From positions 1 through 28,119 of the forward strand of contig DASVAA010000088.1 of the NCBI GenBank assembly GCA_036376595.1: DNA of 28,119 bases. Reading direction: 5' to 3'. The translations under genes and the position numbers were made by a program. Below are positions 15,739 to 23,830 of this stretch, piece by piece. How positions within the stretch are numbered: the stretch's first letter is position 1; every line of letters begins with the position of its first letter. Under the pieces are notes generated by a model that was given only the letters and a program-made list of their open reading frames with translations, was not told where the DNA came from and did no database searches. The DNA comes from SMAG-U1939 sp036376595 (GTDB taxonomy: Bacteria > Chloroflexota > Ktedonobacteria > Ktedonobacterales > JADMIN01).

Positions 15739-17325
15739 TCACGCCGCCTCTGGCCACGTCACCCACACTCCGCCCTGCTGGTGTAGGATCACGCTATGCC
15801 AGGGCAGCTCGCCTTCGACCCATCCCAGCGCCCAGCTCCCTTGAATCGTTGAGACGAAGATGTTAGCCGGGAAGCCCGCGGGCTGCCAAGTGCCCGCGGC
15901 GTAGCGCATCACCACCGTCGGCGTCACCTTGCCGTCGATGAAAAGTCCCGCGACGAAGTACGCCGACCCAGCAGACTCGGGGAACGCACGCAGGAGCTGA
16001 TCCCCACCCTGAGCGGTGAGACTGGTGGGCGTTGGCACGAGCGACCATGCCTTGCCTTCGTAATGGTACACGGTTGCCTTCCCGGATTCACCCACCATGT
16101 TGTTTGGGCCTGGCCCGGTTGCCCAGCCGTCGCTGGCTGAGAGCATCGTGATCCTGCTGTACGATCCGATGTTAGCTAGCTTGCCGCCGTAGCTCCATTG
16201 TCCATCGTGGTATTGCATCAGGTCATCCTGGCTGATCGCCCAGCCGTCGTTGGGGCTGTCCATGGAGAGGGCGCCATCAGTGGGATGCCAGGGCCACCAG
16301 AACGAGTCAGGGAGGCCCTCAGGGAAGGTGACGACCGACCAGGTGCCGTGGCTGTAGTGCAGGATGCCGCTGTTGTGTGGAGGGGTCGCGCCACCACCCG
16401 TGTCGCTGCCGCCAGAGCAGGTCGTGGCGCCGTTGGGGCAGCCGGTGAAGGCAATCGTGGCGGTACCCCCCAGCGCCCAGCCCTCGCTCGCCGAGACCAT
16501 CTGCATATCGAGGGGTGTACTCAGTCCTGGCAGATACTGCTGCGTCCACTGGCCCGCGTGATAGTGAAGGAGGACGGCGACCCTTTGACTGCTGTCGCTA
16601 GGTGCAGGCGCGGACCCGCTGATCCAGCCCTCGCTCGTCGAGACCATCGCGATCGAGGCAAGCGCCAGCGAGGGATAGCGGGCGGCAATCGTCCATTGGC
16701 CGGCGGTGTAGTGCAGCAGGAGCGAACCTGTGCCTGTCACCGGTGCCTTTGCGGAGCTGCCATCCCGCATGATCTGGCCAATCGCCCAGCCCTCATTGGG
16801 CGAGACCATCGAGAGGCCGGTGAGCATCGTTCCGGCGGGCAGAGCCAGCGGTCGCGGCGTGGCGGTGGGTGTGAGCACCGGCGTGTGCGTCGTCGTTGTA
16901 GTCAGGTGTGGGCCATTGGCGAGGCGCGAGCCGGCGAAGGCGTTGAATGTGAACGCCGCCATCCCCGCCAGCAGCAGCACCGCCGCCGCGACATACCAGC
17001 CCTCGTAGCGCCGTCGCACGATGCGGCGGGGAACGCGCGCGGGAGCGGTAGAACTGTTATCGTCGTCTCCATTGACGTCCGGCAGGGTGCGGGTTGTGCG
17101 GCGTACGGGCAGGGCGGCGTCCAGCGCGATCGGCGCCGGGTGGCGGTCGAGCGTGGCGACCGCCGCGGCCAGCGCGCGTTCCTCGTTGAGGCGAGCGTGG
17201 CAGGCAGGGCATGCGGCCAGCCGCCGCGCCAGCGCCGGTTCCTCCTCCGGCGCCAGCAGCCCCAGCGCGGCACGCTCGACAAGGTCGTCGTCGTGCGCGC
17301 AGGCAAGTGTATCACTGTGATTCAT
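15739..17325 (-). CDS. membrane anti-sigma factor with extracytoplasmic beta-propeller-like domain
   Basis: This 528-residue protein has three parts. The N-terminal cytoplasmic 45 residues look like a zinc-binding anti-sigma domain ending in RRLAACPACHARL (Cys39, Cys42). The usual histidine four residues before the first cysteine is Arg35, so the zinc site is atypical. A single membrane helix spans about 110-132. Outside, after a T/P-rich linker, at least five repeats carry S-x-x-E/D-G-W-A followed about 25-40 residues later by H-Y-x-x-G-x-W, suggesting a beta-propeller sensor. It lies 53 bp behind the ECF sigma gene, so it very probably binds and inhibits that sigma factor. ATG 17325 follows GAGGATAG; a GTG 18 bases earlier is in frame. 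Sensor ligand unknown. Confidence 0.83.
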   Translation of the reverse strand: MNHSDTLACAHDDDLVERAALGLLAPEEEPALARRLAACPACHARLNEERALAAAVATLDRHPAPIALDAALPVRRTTRTLPDVNGDDDNSSTAPARVPRRIVRRRYEGWYVAAAVLLLAGMAAFTFNAFAGSRLANGPHLTTTTTHTPVLTPTATPRPLALPAGTMLTGLSMVSPNEGWAIGQIMRDGSSAKAPVTGTGSLLLHYTAGQWTIAARYPSLALASIAMVSTSEGWISGSAPAPSDSSQRVAVLLHYHAGQWTQQYLPGLSTPLDMQMVSASEGWALGGTATIAFTGCPNGATTCSGGSDTGGGATPPHNSGILHYSHGTWSVVTFPEGLPDSFWWPWHPTDGALSMDSPNDGWAISQDDLMQYHDGQWSYGGKLANIGSYSRITMLSASDGWATGPGPNNMVGESGKATVYHYEGKAWSLVPTPTSLTAQGGDQLLRAFPESAGSAYFVAGLFIDGKVTPTVVMRYAAGTWQPAGFPANIFVSTIQGSWALGWVEGELPWHSVILHQQGGVWVTWPEAA

Positions 17326-17378
17326 CGCTCTATCCTCGCTCACGTTGGCGCGTGTGGATGGATTGGATTGACGTGGGA

Positions 17379-18068
17379 TTATCTGGCCTCGCGGGAGTAG
17401 GCCGCGCGCAGGTGCATCATGCCGCGGCTCAGACGCGTACGCACGGCGGTTGGCGAGAGGTTGAGCTGCGTGGCAATCTCTGCCACACTAAAGCCGTGGG
17501 CGAGATGCAGCAGCAGACATTCGCGGTAGGTCAGCGGCACGGCACGCAGCGCGCGGCCCACCGTCTCGCTCTCCGCGAGCCGCTCCTCGAAGCCGGATTC
17601 ATCCGACAGCAGCGGCATGCCCCCGCCGCGTGGGAGGGCCGCTTGGTGCTCGCCGCTGGGTGAGTCGCGGTGCGCGTCGAGCGAGACCCAGCGCACGATG
17701 CGCCGCCGCCGCAGCCACGAGTGCGCGCGATTGGTCGCGACGCGGTAGAGCCAGGCGCGCAGGTGTTCTGGGTGGCGCAGCTCGGGCAGCTTGCGCCACG
17801 CCTGCACGAAGACCTCCTGCGTGAGGTCGCGCGCCTGCTCGTCGTCCTCGATCAGCCGGGCAAGATAGGCGCGGATCGGACCGGAGAGGCGGCGCACCAG
17901 ATCCTCGAACGCATCAGCCGAGCCGCCCACGGCGCGCTCGATCAGCGCGCTCAGGTCATCCGCCGGCTCCGACGCGGCCCGAACAGTTGGTCGCCCGGCG
18001 CCGAGCGGACGGTCCGCCACTATTGCTTCGTGCTCACCGGAAGCGCCCGGCCCCGCCACGCTGACCAT
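17379..18068 (-). CDS. ECF-type RNA polymerase sigma factor
   Basis: This 229-residue sigma-70-family factor of the extracytoplasmic-function type has region 2 at about 42-115 (FEDLVRRLSGPIRAYLARLI ... DLTQEVFVQAWRKL ... WLYRVATNRAHSWLRRRR). A variable linker follows, and region 4 is at about 165-220, with RAVPLTYRECLLLHLAHGFS and the helix-turn-helix VAEIATQLNLSPTAVRTRL. It directs polymerase to promoters probably including its own. ATG 18068 was chosen for AGAGGAG just upstream; the frame is open for another 67 codons without domain similarity. The next gene downstream is the membrane anti-sigma protein, so signal-released activation is the expected regulation. The upstream gap of 297 bp carries palindromic repeats. 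Confidence 0.92.
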   Translation of the reverse strand: MVSVAGPGASGEHEAIVADRPLGAGRPTVRAASEPADDLSALIERAVGGSADAFEDLVRRLSGPIRAYLARLIEDDEQARDLTQEVFVQAWRKLPELRHPEHLRAWLYRVATNRAHSWLRRRRIVRWVSLDAHRDSPSGEHQAALPRGGGMPLLSDESGFEERLAESETVGRALRAVPLTYRECLLLHLAHGFSVAEIATQLNLSPTAVRTRLSRGMMHLRAAYSREAR

Positions 18069-18287
18069 CCTCGCTCCTCTGCCCGTTATGCCCAGCCGCT
18101 CAGCCTCCTCACCGGAGGATGGCCGCACGGCGACAACCACCACGCGCGTGATGCCCTTCAGACGCACGAACGCGACGATCTGTGGCAGCAATGTGGCGGG
18201 AAGGGCGACCTCCGCTAGGCGGCGTCCAGCCGGGCTTCCGCCCCGGGGGCGGGCAGCGAGACCCGGCACCTACACCGCGGCCGCGCC

Positions 18288-18307
18288 GGGCGGGACATGT
18301 CCCGCCC
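18288..18307. repeat. 20-bp perfect palindrome between pyrD and the sigma gene
   Basis: A perfect palindrome reading GGGCGGGACATGTCCCGCCC is followed by CTACAC. A second inverted repeat with 7-bp arms around one base lies at 18238-18252. Elements of this style are common interspersed repeats in GC-rich genomes and may also form a terminator after pyrD, though no T-run follows. Apart from these repeats, nothing else is evident in the 18069-18365 gap. Confidence 0.6.
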
Positions 18308-18365
18308 CTACACTACGATGGCGTGGTTAACGTATTCCTGCGAGGTCCATTATGAAAGCGGCAGC

Positions 18366-19433
18366 CTACCCCAGCGCCCGCGCAATGCGCCGCGCAACCA
18401 TCGGCCCTTCGTAGATGAAGCCCGTGTAGAGCTGCACCAGCGAGGCTCCGGCGTCGAGCATGCGCCGTGCGTCGTCGGGCGTGAAGATGCCGCCGCAGCC
18501 GACGATCGGCAGCCGCCCGCCGGCCAGCGCATGCAGGCGGGTGACGACCGCCAGCGCGCGCGCGAACAGCGGGCGCCCCGAAAGTCCCCCCGTCTCATTG
18601 AGCAGATACTCCGGCGCCCGCAGGCCCATTCCTTCCCGCGCGACGGTTGTGTTGACGGCGATCAGCCCACTCACACCGCGCGCCAGTGCCACGTCCACCA
18701 CCTCCTCCAGCGCGGCATCGTCCAGGTCCGGCGCGACCTTGACCAGTAGCGGCCTAGGCGCCGAGCGGCCCTCGGCCACGGTGCGCTCACGCAGGCGGGC
18801 GGTGAGGGCCGCAAGCAGCACGTCGAGCCGGTCGCGCTCGTGCAGCGCGCGCAGTCCCGGCGTGTTGGGCGAGCTGATGTTGACGGCGAAGTAGTCGCCG
18901 TAGAGATAGAGCCGGTCGAGCGAGTCGAGGTAGTCGCCTACCGCCTCGTCCAGCGGCGTCACCTTGGATTTGCCCAGGCTGATGCCCAGCGGCACCGGCA
19001 GCCGCGGGAGCTGTGCCAGGCGCGCCGCGACCGCCGCCGCACCGGCGTTGTTGAAGCCCATCCGGTTGATCAGCGCGGCGTCCTCAGCCAGGCGAAAGAG
19101 CCGCGGGCGCGGGTTGCCCGGTTGGGGCTGGGCGGTGATGGTGCCGATCTCGACGAAGCCGAAGCCCAGCGCGGCCAGCGCCGGGACCGCGATGGCGTTC
19201 TTGTCGAAGCCCGCCGCCAACCCGACGGGATTGGGGAAGCGCAGGCCAAAAACCTCGCGTGGGGCGGCTTGACTGCCGGGGACGGCGAGCGCGGCGGCGC
19301 GGGCCAGCGCCGCGGTGGCGGCGGGCGAGCGCGAGACGCGGGCTAGCAGCGCCAGCACGCGCTCGTGGATCGCTTCGGGGTCACCACTGGACGCGCGGAA
19401 GAGCGCCGGGCGCAGCACTCGCCGGTAGAGCAT
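18366..19433 (-). CDS. pyrD: dihydroorotate dehydrogenase (quinone), class 2
   Basis: This 355-residue protein catalyses oxidation of dihydroorotate to orotate with FMN, delivering electrons to membrane quinone, the fourth step of pyrimidine synthesis. The N-terminal amphipathic helices (1-50) are those of class 2 enzymes that attach to the membrane. Visible signatures: GFDKNA, EIGTITAQPQPGNPRPR, INRMGFNNAG, the catalytic-loop VNISSPNTPGLR with Ser187-Ser188 (serine is the class 2 base), VKVAPDLDD, NTT, ETGGLSG, GCGGIF and LYTGFIYEGP for phosphate binding of FMN. The ATG at 19433 lies 8 bp after the pyrE stop, so the two form an operon. Length and motifs are normal. Confidence 0.96.
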   Translation of the reverse strand: MLYRRVLRPALFRASSGDPEAIHERVLALLARVSRSPAATAALARAAALAVPGSQAAPREVFGLRFPNPVGLAAGFDKNAIAVPALAALGFGFVEIGTITAQPQPGNPRPRLFRLAEDAALINRMGFNNAGAAAVAARLAQLPRLPVPLGISLGKSKVTPLDEAVGDYLDSLDRLYLYGDYFAVNISSPNTPGLRALHERDRLDVLLAALTARLRERTVAEGRSAPRPLLVKVAPDLDDAALEEVVDVALARGVSGLIAVNTTVAREGMGLRAPEYLLNETGGLSGRPLFARALAVVTRLHALAGGRLPIVGCGGIFTPDDARRMLDAGASLVQLYTGFIYEGPMVARRIARALG

Positions 19434-19441
19434 GGCGGCTC

Positions 19442-20086
19442 CTACGCTCCCGCCTGGTACGCGCGTACTCGCTCGACGGTTGCCGCGTCTATGCCGCCGG
19501 TCGAGCGCCAGTGATCGAGCAGTTGGCTCAGGCGCACGGCGGCGTGGAGCGAATAGCCCTCGGCGGCGAGCTGCTGCGGCCCGCCTTGCTCGCGGTCCAC
19601 CAGCACGGCCACGTCGCGCACGACCAGCCCCGCGGCCTCCAGCACGCGGATCGCATCGAGCTTGCTGTCGGCGTGGCTCACCACGTCGTCAATCGGCAGC
19701 ACCGTCTCGCCGGGGGTGTACGCGCCGTTGATCGTCCCGCCGGCCCCGTGGGTCTTCGGCTCGCGCGGCGTGATCATCGGCACGCGCGTGGCGTGCGAAA
19801 GCACGGCGGTGAGCGGCGTGGCGGCCAGCGGGATGCCGGCGTAGCGCGCAAACTGGAGCCGGTCGCGCGCGATCAGCTCGCGCAGCGCGGCGATGGCGGC
19901 GTCGAGCGCGTCGGGGTACGACTGGAGCACGCGCAGGTCCACATAGATCGGCGAGAGCGGCGCATCGGGCTGCGTCTCGTGCAGCTTCAGGCGAAACGTG
20001 CCGAACTTGACGGCGCCCACCGCCAGCAGCGCATCGGCGAATACGCGTTGCGCGACTGACAATTCAGAGACCCCTGGCTGGCCCAC
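19442..20086 (-). CDS. pyrE: orotate phosphoribosyltransferase (UMPS-like type)
   Basis: This 214-residue protein joins orotate to PRPP to make OMP. The catalytic-loop block REPKTHGAGGTINGAY (about 108-123), the DD pair at 133-134 in VLPIDDVV and the C-terminal VLVDREQGGPQQL fit OPRTs of the UMP-synthase type. The loop that normally reads T-x-G-x-S after the DD pair and holds the PRPP phosphate is SHADS here, an unusual variant. The GTG start at 20086 is supported by GAGGAGGT four bases upstream. It is first in the pyrE-pyrD operon; a minus-strand TATACT lies about 50 bases upstream. Family call firm; the changed loop deserves attention. Confidence 0.92.
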   Translation of the reverse strand: MGQPGVSELSVAQRVFADALLAVGAVKFGTFRLKLHETQPDAPLSPIYVDLRVLQSYPDALDAAIAALRELIARDRLQFARYAGIPLAATPLTAVLSHATRVPMITPREPKTHGAGGTINGAYTPGETVLPIDDVVSHADSKLDAIRVLEAAGLVVRDVAVLVDREQGGPQQLAAEGYSLHAAVRLSQLLDHWRSTGGIDAATVERVRAYQAGA

Positions 20087-20134
20087 ACGACCTCCTCATG
20101 GCAGTATTCAATCCAGATCAGCATTGACACCGAT

Positions 20135-20140
20135 AGTATA
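20135..20140 (-). promoter_or_regulatory. TATACT -10 box for pyrE-pyrD
   Basis: TATACT on the minus strand lies 48 bases before the GTG at 20086, giving a leader of about 42 bases. No good -35 lies at the standard distance. Confidence 0.4.
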
Positions 20141-20176
20141 CGCACGACTGTCTCGCCCCTCCATGTGAAGCGCCAG

Positions 20177-20758
20177 TCAGAGGCGTGCTCTTCGCCGATC
20201 CAGCACATCGAAAGGCTCAAACACCGCGCAGGCGATCTGGTCATCGCGGCGCAGGAGCCAGTTCGAGGGCGTCAGAATCTCGCATCCAGCATAGCCACGG
20301 AGTGCGGTGAGCACCATCGTGCTGCCGAAGTAGATGAGCGCCGCATCGCTGGTGACCGAGAGGGCTGGCGCATACCACCAGGTGAGGTAGAGGACCAGGA
20401 ACAGCAGGGCGCCGAGCGCGTAGCTGAGCGGGCTGGCATTGTAGAAGCGCGCCGGGTCGCGGCGAATCCGCCAGACGTGCCAAGCCAGCATGAGCGCTGG
20501 AAATCCCAGGAGTCCGAGTGCCCATGTGGCAGGACGGACGTGATGCGTCACCAGTTGGCCGTAGGCCACGTTGCCGACGAACAGGAGGCCCGCGACGAGG
20601 CGCACCACGGTGCCGATGGGTCCGATCTCACGACGCGGGCCAGGGGGTCGGCTATTGGCGGTGCTGGCACCGCCGTTGTCGCCTGCTGATCGCTGACTGC
20701 GGGCCTTCTGTCTCTCATAATCTAAGGCGGCAAAAAGCAAGGGTCGTTGCCCGATCAT
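20177..20758 (-). CDS. multi-pass membrane protein (DUF6410-like), function unknown
   Basis: This 193-residue protein has a polar N-terminal 45 residues followed by about four membrane segments: VVRLVAGLLFVGNVAYG, WALGLLGFPALMLAWHVW, YALGALLFLVLYLTWWYAP and a weaker one around DAALIYFGSTMVLTAL. The C-terminal EILTPSNWLLRRDDQIACAVF is probably cytosolic and contains one cysteine of the GCEI motif. The pattern resembles a small uncharacterised bacterial membrane family; I propose no function. The ATG at 20758 has GGAGG five bases upstream. It is read in the same direction as the P450 gene and starts 61 bp after that gene's stop, so it may be its operon partner. Confidence 0.72.
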   Translation of the reverse strand: MIGQRPLLFAALDYERQKARSQRSAGDNGGASTANSRPPGPRREIGPIGTVVRLVAGLLFVGNVAYGQLVTHHVRPATWALGLLGFPALMLAWHVWRIRRDPARFYNASPLSYALGALLFLVLYLTWWYAPALSVTSDAALIYFGSTMVLTALRGYAGCEILTPSNWLLRRDDQIACAVFEPFDVLDRRRARL

Positions 20759-20819
20759 AGGTTCCTCCACACGGTAACGTGTCACAACACGCTACGGACA
20801 TCGAAGACCGCATTCCACG

Positions 20820-22007
20820 TCACCAGGTGACCGGAAGTGCCTCCAGGCCGCCGGTCAGTACGTCACGGACTCGTAGCTGCTCGAGCGGCACCGCCAGGCG
20901 CAGCGACGGACATCGTGGGGTGAGGCGGGAGAAGACCGCTTGCAGCTCCATGCGGGCCAGCGGCGCGCCAATGCAGAACCGCGGGCCATAGCCAAACGTC
21001 AGGTGCGGGTTGGGCTGGCGGTCAATGTCGAATCGGTTGGGGTCGGCGAAGGCCCGTTCGTCATGGTTCGCCGCGCCAAGGCTCAGCAGCACCGCCTCGC
21101 CGGCATGGATCGTCACGCCGCCAATGTCTATATCTGTGCGTGCGTAGCGCGGGAGCCCGCCGGCCCCACTATCCGATTGCCGGAGAACCTCCTCGATGGC
21201 GCTCAAGATCCGCTCTGGGTCGCGCACGAGGATTTGACGCTGCTCTGGGTTGGTCAGCAGCAGCAGCGTGCCCACATCAATGCGGACGACCGTGGTCTCG
21301 TGGCCGGCGAAGAGCAGCATCGCCGCCAGAAAGGCGACGTGCATATCGGGGAGCTGGCCGTTCTCGGCCGCGCATAGCCCCGAGATCACGTCGTCCTCTG
21401 GGCGAGCGCGCTTGCGTGCCACCAGCTCGCCCATGTACGCGACGAGGCGTTGCAGCGCCGCACCTGCCCGTACTTTGTCGTGCAGGTCAGCCATGTCCCT
21501 CGACCAGATACGGAACTGCTCGCGGTCCTCGTAGGGAACTCCCAACAGCTCGCAGATCACCAGCACTGGCAGCGGGAATGAGAGGGCCTTGTGCAGGTCC
21601 ACCGGCGGCGTCTGAGTCGCGAGCGTGTCCAGGAGCTGCTCCACCTGCGCCTCTACCCGCGGGCGCAGCGCCTGCATGCGTCTTGCCGAGAAGAAAGGGG
21701 TGAGCAAGGCGCGCATCTGCGCGTGGTCGGCCTGCTCCGTCTCGTAAGGCTCCATCGGGCCGCCGAAGAGGATCGAGTCGCTGATGCGGGGCGCATGCTC
21801 AGGATCGGGATGTGACCGTCCTAGCCGGGAGTCGCCTAGCAGTTGCTTCACCTCGGTGTAGCGTGTCACGAGCCAAGCTTCGTCACCAGCCGGCGTACGC
21901 ACCCGCGTGATCGGGCGCTCGGCTTGCAGCGCACGCAGCAGCGGCGGGACGGCCAGTGGCCCGGGTTGCTCGAACGGGAGTGCAGGCAGGTGGTTTGCGT
22001 CTGTCAT
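20820..22007 (-). CDS. cytochrome P450 (soluble, CYP107-like)
   Basis: This 395-residue soluble P450 has the I-helix oxygen-activation motif AGHETT (234-239), the ExxR pair E273/R276, and the haem-thiolate loop FGYGPRFCIGAPLAR (338-352) with Cys345 as the iron ligand. The length and the early SRLGRSHPDPEHAPRI segment resemble the bacterial secondary-metabolism P450s (CYP107/105 type), which hydroxylate polyketides, terpenes or xenobiotics using ferredoxin-supplied electrons. No ferredoxin or reductase gene is nearby. ATG 22007 follows GGAGG by five bases. It is divergent from the TetR gene across 92 bp, so repression by that protein is probable. Substrate unknown. Confidence 0.94.
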   Translation of the reverse strand: MTDANHLPALPFEQPGPLAVPPLLRALQAERPITRVRTPAGDEAWLVTRYTEVKQLLGDSRLGRSHPDPEHAPRISDSILFGGPMEPYETEQADHAQMRALLTPFFSARRMQALRPRVEAQVEQLLDTLATQTPPVDLHKALSFPLPVLVICELLGVPYEDREQFRIWSRDMADLHDKVRAGAALQRLVAYMGELVARKRARPEDDVISGLCAAENGQLPDMHVAFLAAMLLFAGHETTVVRIDVGTLLLLTNPEQRQILVRDPERILSAIEEVLRQSDSGAGGLPRYARTDIDIGGVTIHAGEAVLLSLGAANHDERAFADPNRFDIDRQPNPHLTFGYGPRFCIGAPLARMELQAVFSRLTPRCPSLRLAVPLEQLRVRDVLTGGLEALPVTW

Positions 22008-22099
22008 GTCGTCCTCCATTTAGGCGATCGGTGCTTAGCGTCATCCGATAGTGTATGCTTTAGGAGAGACATCAATACATGTACACTCTGGAGTAAACA
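22008..22099. promoter_or_regulatory. divergent promoter/operator between P450 and TetR
   Basis: Mirror-image TACACT boxes lie at 22055-22050 (minus, toward the P450; leader about 36 bases) and 22082-22087 (plus, toward tetR; leader only about 6 bases). An 8-bp palindrome TACATGTA at 22076-22083 overlaps the plus box and is the best operator candidate for the TetR protein. GGAG precedes the tetR ATG by seven bases. Confidence 0.45.
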
Positions 22100-22717
22100 A
22101 TGTCAAGAGCGGATCGCCCTGACACACTGCCAGCGCCTCGCACCTCCGCGGCAGCCGCACCTGGACGGCGGCTGCGCCGGACAGCACGCCGCGAGCAGAT
22201 CCTGTCCGCGGCCACACGCGCCTTTGCCCGCAGTGGGTTCGCCGCCACCAGTCTTGATGATGTGGCGGTTGAGGCCGGTGTCAGCCGTGTGATCCTCTAC
22301 CGGCACTTTGCGTCCAAGGCTGACCTCTACCGTGCGGTGCTCGACCGCGCCTGCTCGTGGCTGGTCGCGGCGGTCGGCGTTGGGGACTACGCAGCGGAGA
22401 GTGTGGACGCGCTGGTCGTGGCGGCCGCTGAGGACCCAGCGGGGTTCCGGCTGCTCTTTCAGCATGCGGCCAGGGAACCGGAGTTCAGGCAGCAGATGGA
22501 TGAGTTTCGGGCGAACATGACCGCCGTCGCGTACCGCCAGCTCTCGGAGATGATCCCCGCTACAGCGTGGGCACGGTGGGCCGCCCAATTATTGCCCATG
22601 CTGGTCGTTGAGGCGATCACGGCCTGGCTCGATGCCGGCCAGCCGGATCGGGAGCAGGCTGGCGACCGGATCCGCCAAGTCGTCGCGGGCGTCATCCAGG
22701 CGGCCCAGTTGGGTTGA
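22100..22717 (+). CDS. TetR/AcrR-family transcriptional regulator
   Basis: This 205-residue protein has an N-terminal helix-turn-helix at about 29-78: ILSAATRAFARSGFAATSLD, DVAVEAGVSRVILYRHFASK and ADLYRAVLDRA, which is the TetR DNA-binding domain. The rest is the helical ligand-binding and dimerisation domain. The ligand cannot be read from sequence. The 24-residue N-terminal extension (S/A/P/R-rich) is common in high-GC TetRs. It is divergent from the P450 gene and shares its 92-bp regulatory region, so repressing the P450 and itself is the likely job. The GGAG ribosome site is seven bases upstream. Confidence 0.93.
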   Translation: MSRADRPDTLPAPRTSAAAAPGRRLRRTARREQILSAATRAFARSGFAATSLDDVAVEAGVSRVILYRHFASKADLYRAVLDRACSWLVAAVGVGDYAAESVDALVVAAAEDPAGFRLLFQHAAREPEFRQQMDEFRANMTAVAYRQLSEMIPATAWARWAAQLLPMLVVEAITAWLDAGQPDREQAGDRIRQVVAGVIQAAQLG

Positions 22718-22766
22718 GGGGACGTCTACAGCGCGGTGCATCCGCTGCCACCCTATGGCTACGTTG

Positions 22767-23747
22767 CTAGTGACCGCGCCGCGACCGTCGTGGTTGGTCG
22801 ATGGCGTCGTGCAGCCGCAGGGTCTCTGTGCGGGCGGCCTGGGCAAAGTCGGGACCGGCGGAGGCGTAGAGCACGCTGCGTGAGGCGCTGATGATCAACC
22901 CTTGTCCGCGGCTATCGAGGCCGGCGTCAAGCGTTGCCTCCAGATCGCCGCCCTGTGCGCCGATCCCCGGCACCAGCATGGGCATGTCGCCCACGATGCC
23001 GCGCACAGTGCGCAGCTCGTCAGGATAGGTCGCGCCGACGACTAGCGCGCAGTTGCCGTTGGTGTTCCACCGCTCGGCGACGGCCCGTGCGACCACCTGG
23101 TACAACGGCAGCGGGGTGCCATCGGGACCGGCGGCGACGAGCAGATCTTGCAGCTCGCCGGCCCTGGGGTTGGAGGTGCGGCAGAGGATCAGGCAGCCGC
23201 GGTCGGCACGGTCGAGGAAGGGTGCCAGCGCGTCGCGGCCGAGATATGGCTGGAGCGTCACGGCATCGGCGCCGGCCACATCGAAGGCGGCGCGGGCGTA
23301 CGCGGCGCTGGTACTGCCGATGTCGCCGCGCTTGGCGTCGAGGATCACGGGGATGTTGGGGTAGCGGTCGTGGAGGTAAGCGATGGTGCGCAGCAGGGCA
23401 CGCAGCCCGGCGGGTCCGTGTGCCTCGTAGAAGGCGGAGTTGGGCTTGAAGGCGCAGACCAGATCGGCGGTGGCGTCCACGATGGCGGTGTTGAAGGCGA
23501 GAATCGCCTGCTCGATGCGCTTGGCCCCGGCCTGCGTGCCATCGTTCCCCTCACGCGATGCCGCGCTGTCGCCACCTGTGCGTATGGTCTCGGGCAGTCG
23601 CTCCAGCTCCGGGTCCAGGCCCACGCACAGCAGCGTGCCGGCGACCTCCCACCGCGCACGCAACAGCTCCATGAATGATCGCCGAGCCGTCTGCCCAGCG
23701 CTCGCGTGCTGACGCGGCTCGCCGGCCACGCCCCTGCTCGTCGTCAC
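22767..23747 (-). CDS. pyrF: orotidine 5'-phosphate decarboxylase (type 2)
   Basis: This 326-residue enzyme converts OMP to UMP, the last step of the pathway. Type 2 hallmarks are visible: LLCVGLDPELERLP, catalytic Lys101 in FKPNSAFYE, ILDAKRGDIGSTSAAYA with the D-x-K-R-x-D-I catalytic array (137-143), GCLILCRTSNPRAGELQ, LVVGATYPDE and PGIGAQGGD. GTG 23747 follows GGAGGA by eight bases and is preferred. The inner ATG at 23672 begins nearer the conserved LRARW segment but has no ribosome site. It ends 49 bp from the convergent tetR. It lies 4 kb from pyrE-pyrD on the same strand, and is separated from it by the P450/TetR group and a membrane gene. Confidence 0.93.
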   Translation of the reverse strand: MTTSRGVAGEPRQHASAGQTARRSFMELLRARWEVAGTLLCVGLDPELERLPETIRTGGDSAASREGNDGTQAGAKRIEQAILAFNTAIVDATADLVCAFKPNSAFYEAHGPAGLRALLRTIAYLHDRYPNIPVILDAKRGDIGSTSAAYARAAFDVAGADAVTLQPYLGRDALAPFLDRADRGCLILCRTSNPRAGELQDLLVAAGPDGTPLPLYQVVARAVAERWNTNGNCALVVGATYPDELRTVRGIVGDMPMLVPGIGAQGGDLEATLDAGLDSRGQGLIISASRSVLYASAGPDFAQAARTETLRLHDAIDQPRRSRRGH

Positions 23748-23824
23748 TTCGTTGTCTCCTCCAATGATTGGGATAGCTGCTCGCGGTCGCGAGCCCGTCT
23801 CGGCCGCTACATGCCACCCGCATG

Positions 23825-23830
23825 ATTGTA
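23825..23830 (-). promoter_or_regulatory. possible TACAAT -10 box for pyrF
   Basis: TACAAT on the minus strand would give a leader of about 70 bases before the GTG at 23747. No convincing -35 is seen. Confidence 0.3.

Noticed and set aside
16198..17400. Plus-strand open frame of 400 codons opposite the anti-sigma gene
   Set aside because: Translation is R/G/H-rich without domain motifs; the minus strand carries a coherent signal of repeats and a membrane helix.
20124..20152. Perfect TTGACA on the plus strand
   Set aside because: No acceptable -10 lies 16-18 bases away and no plus-strand gene follows.
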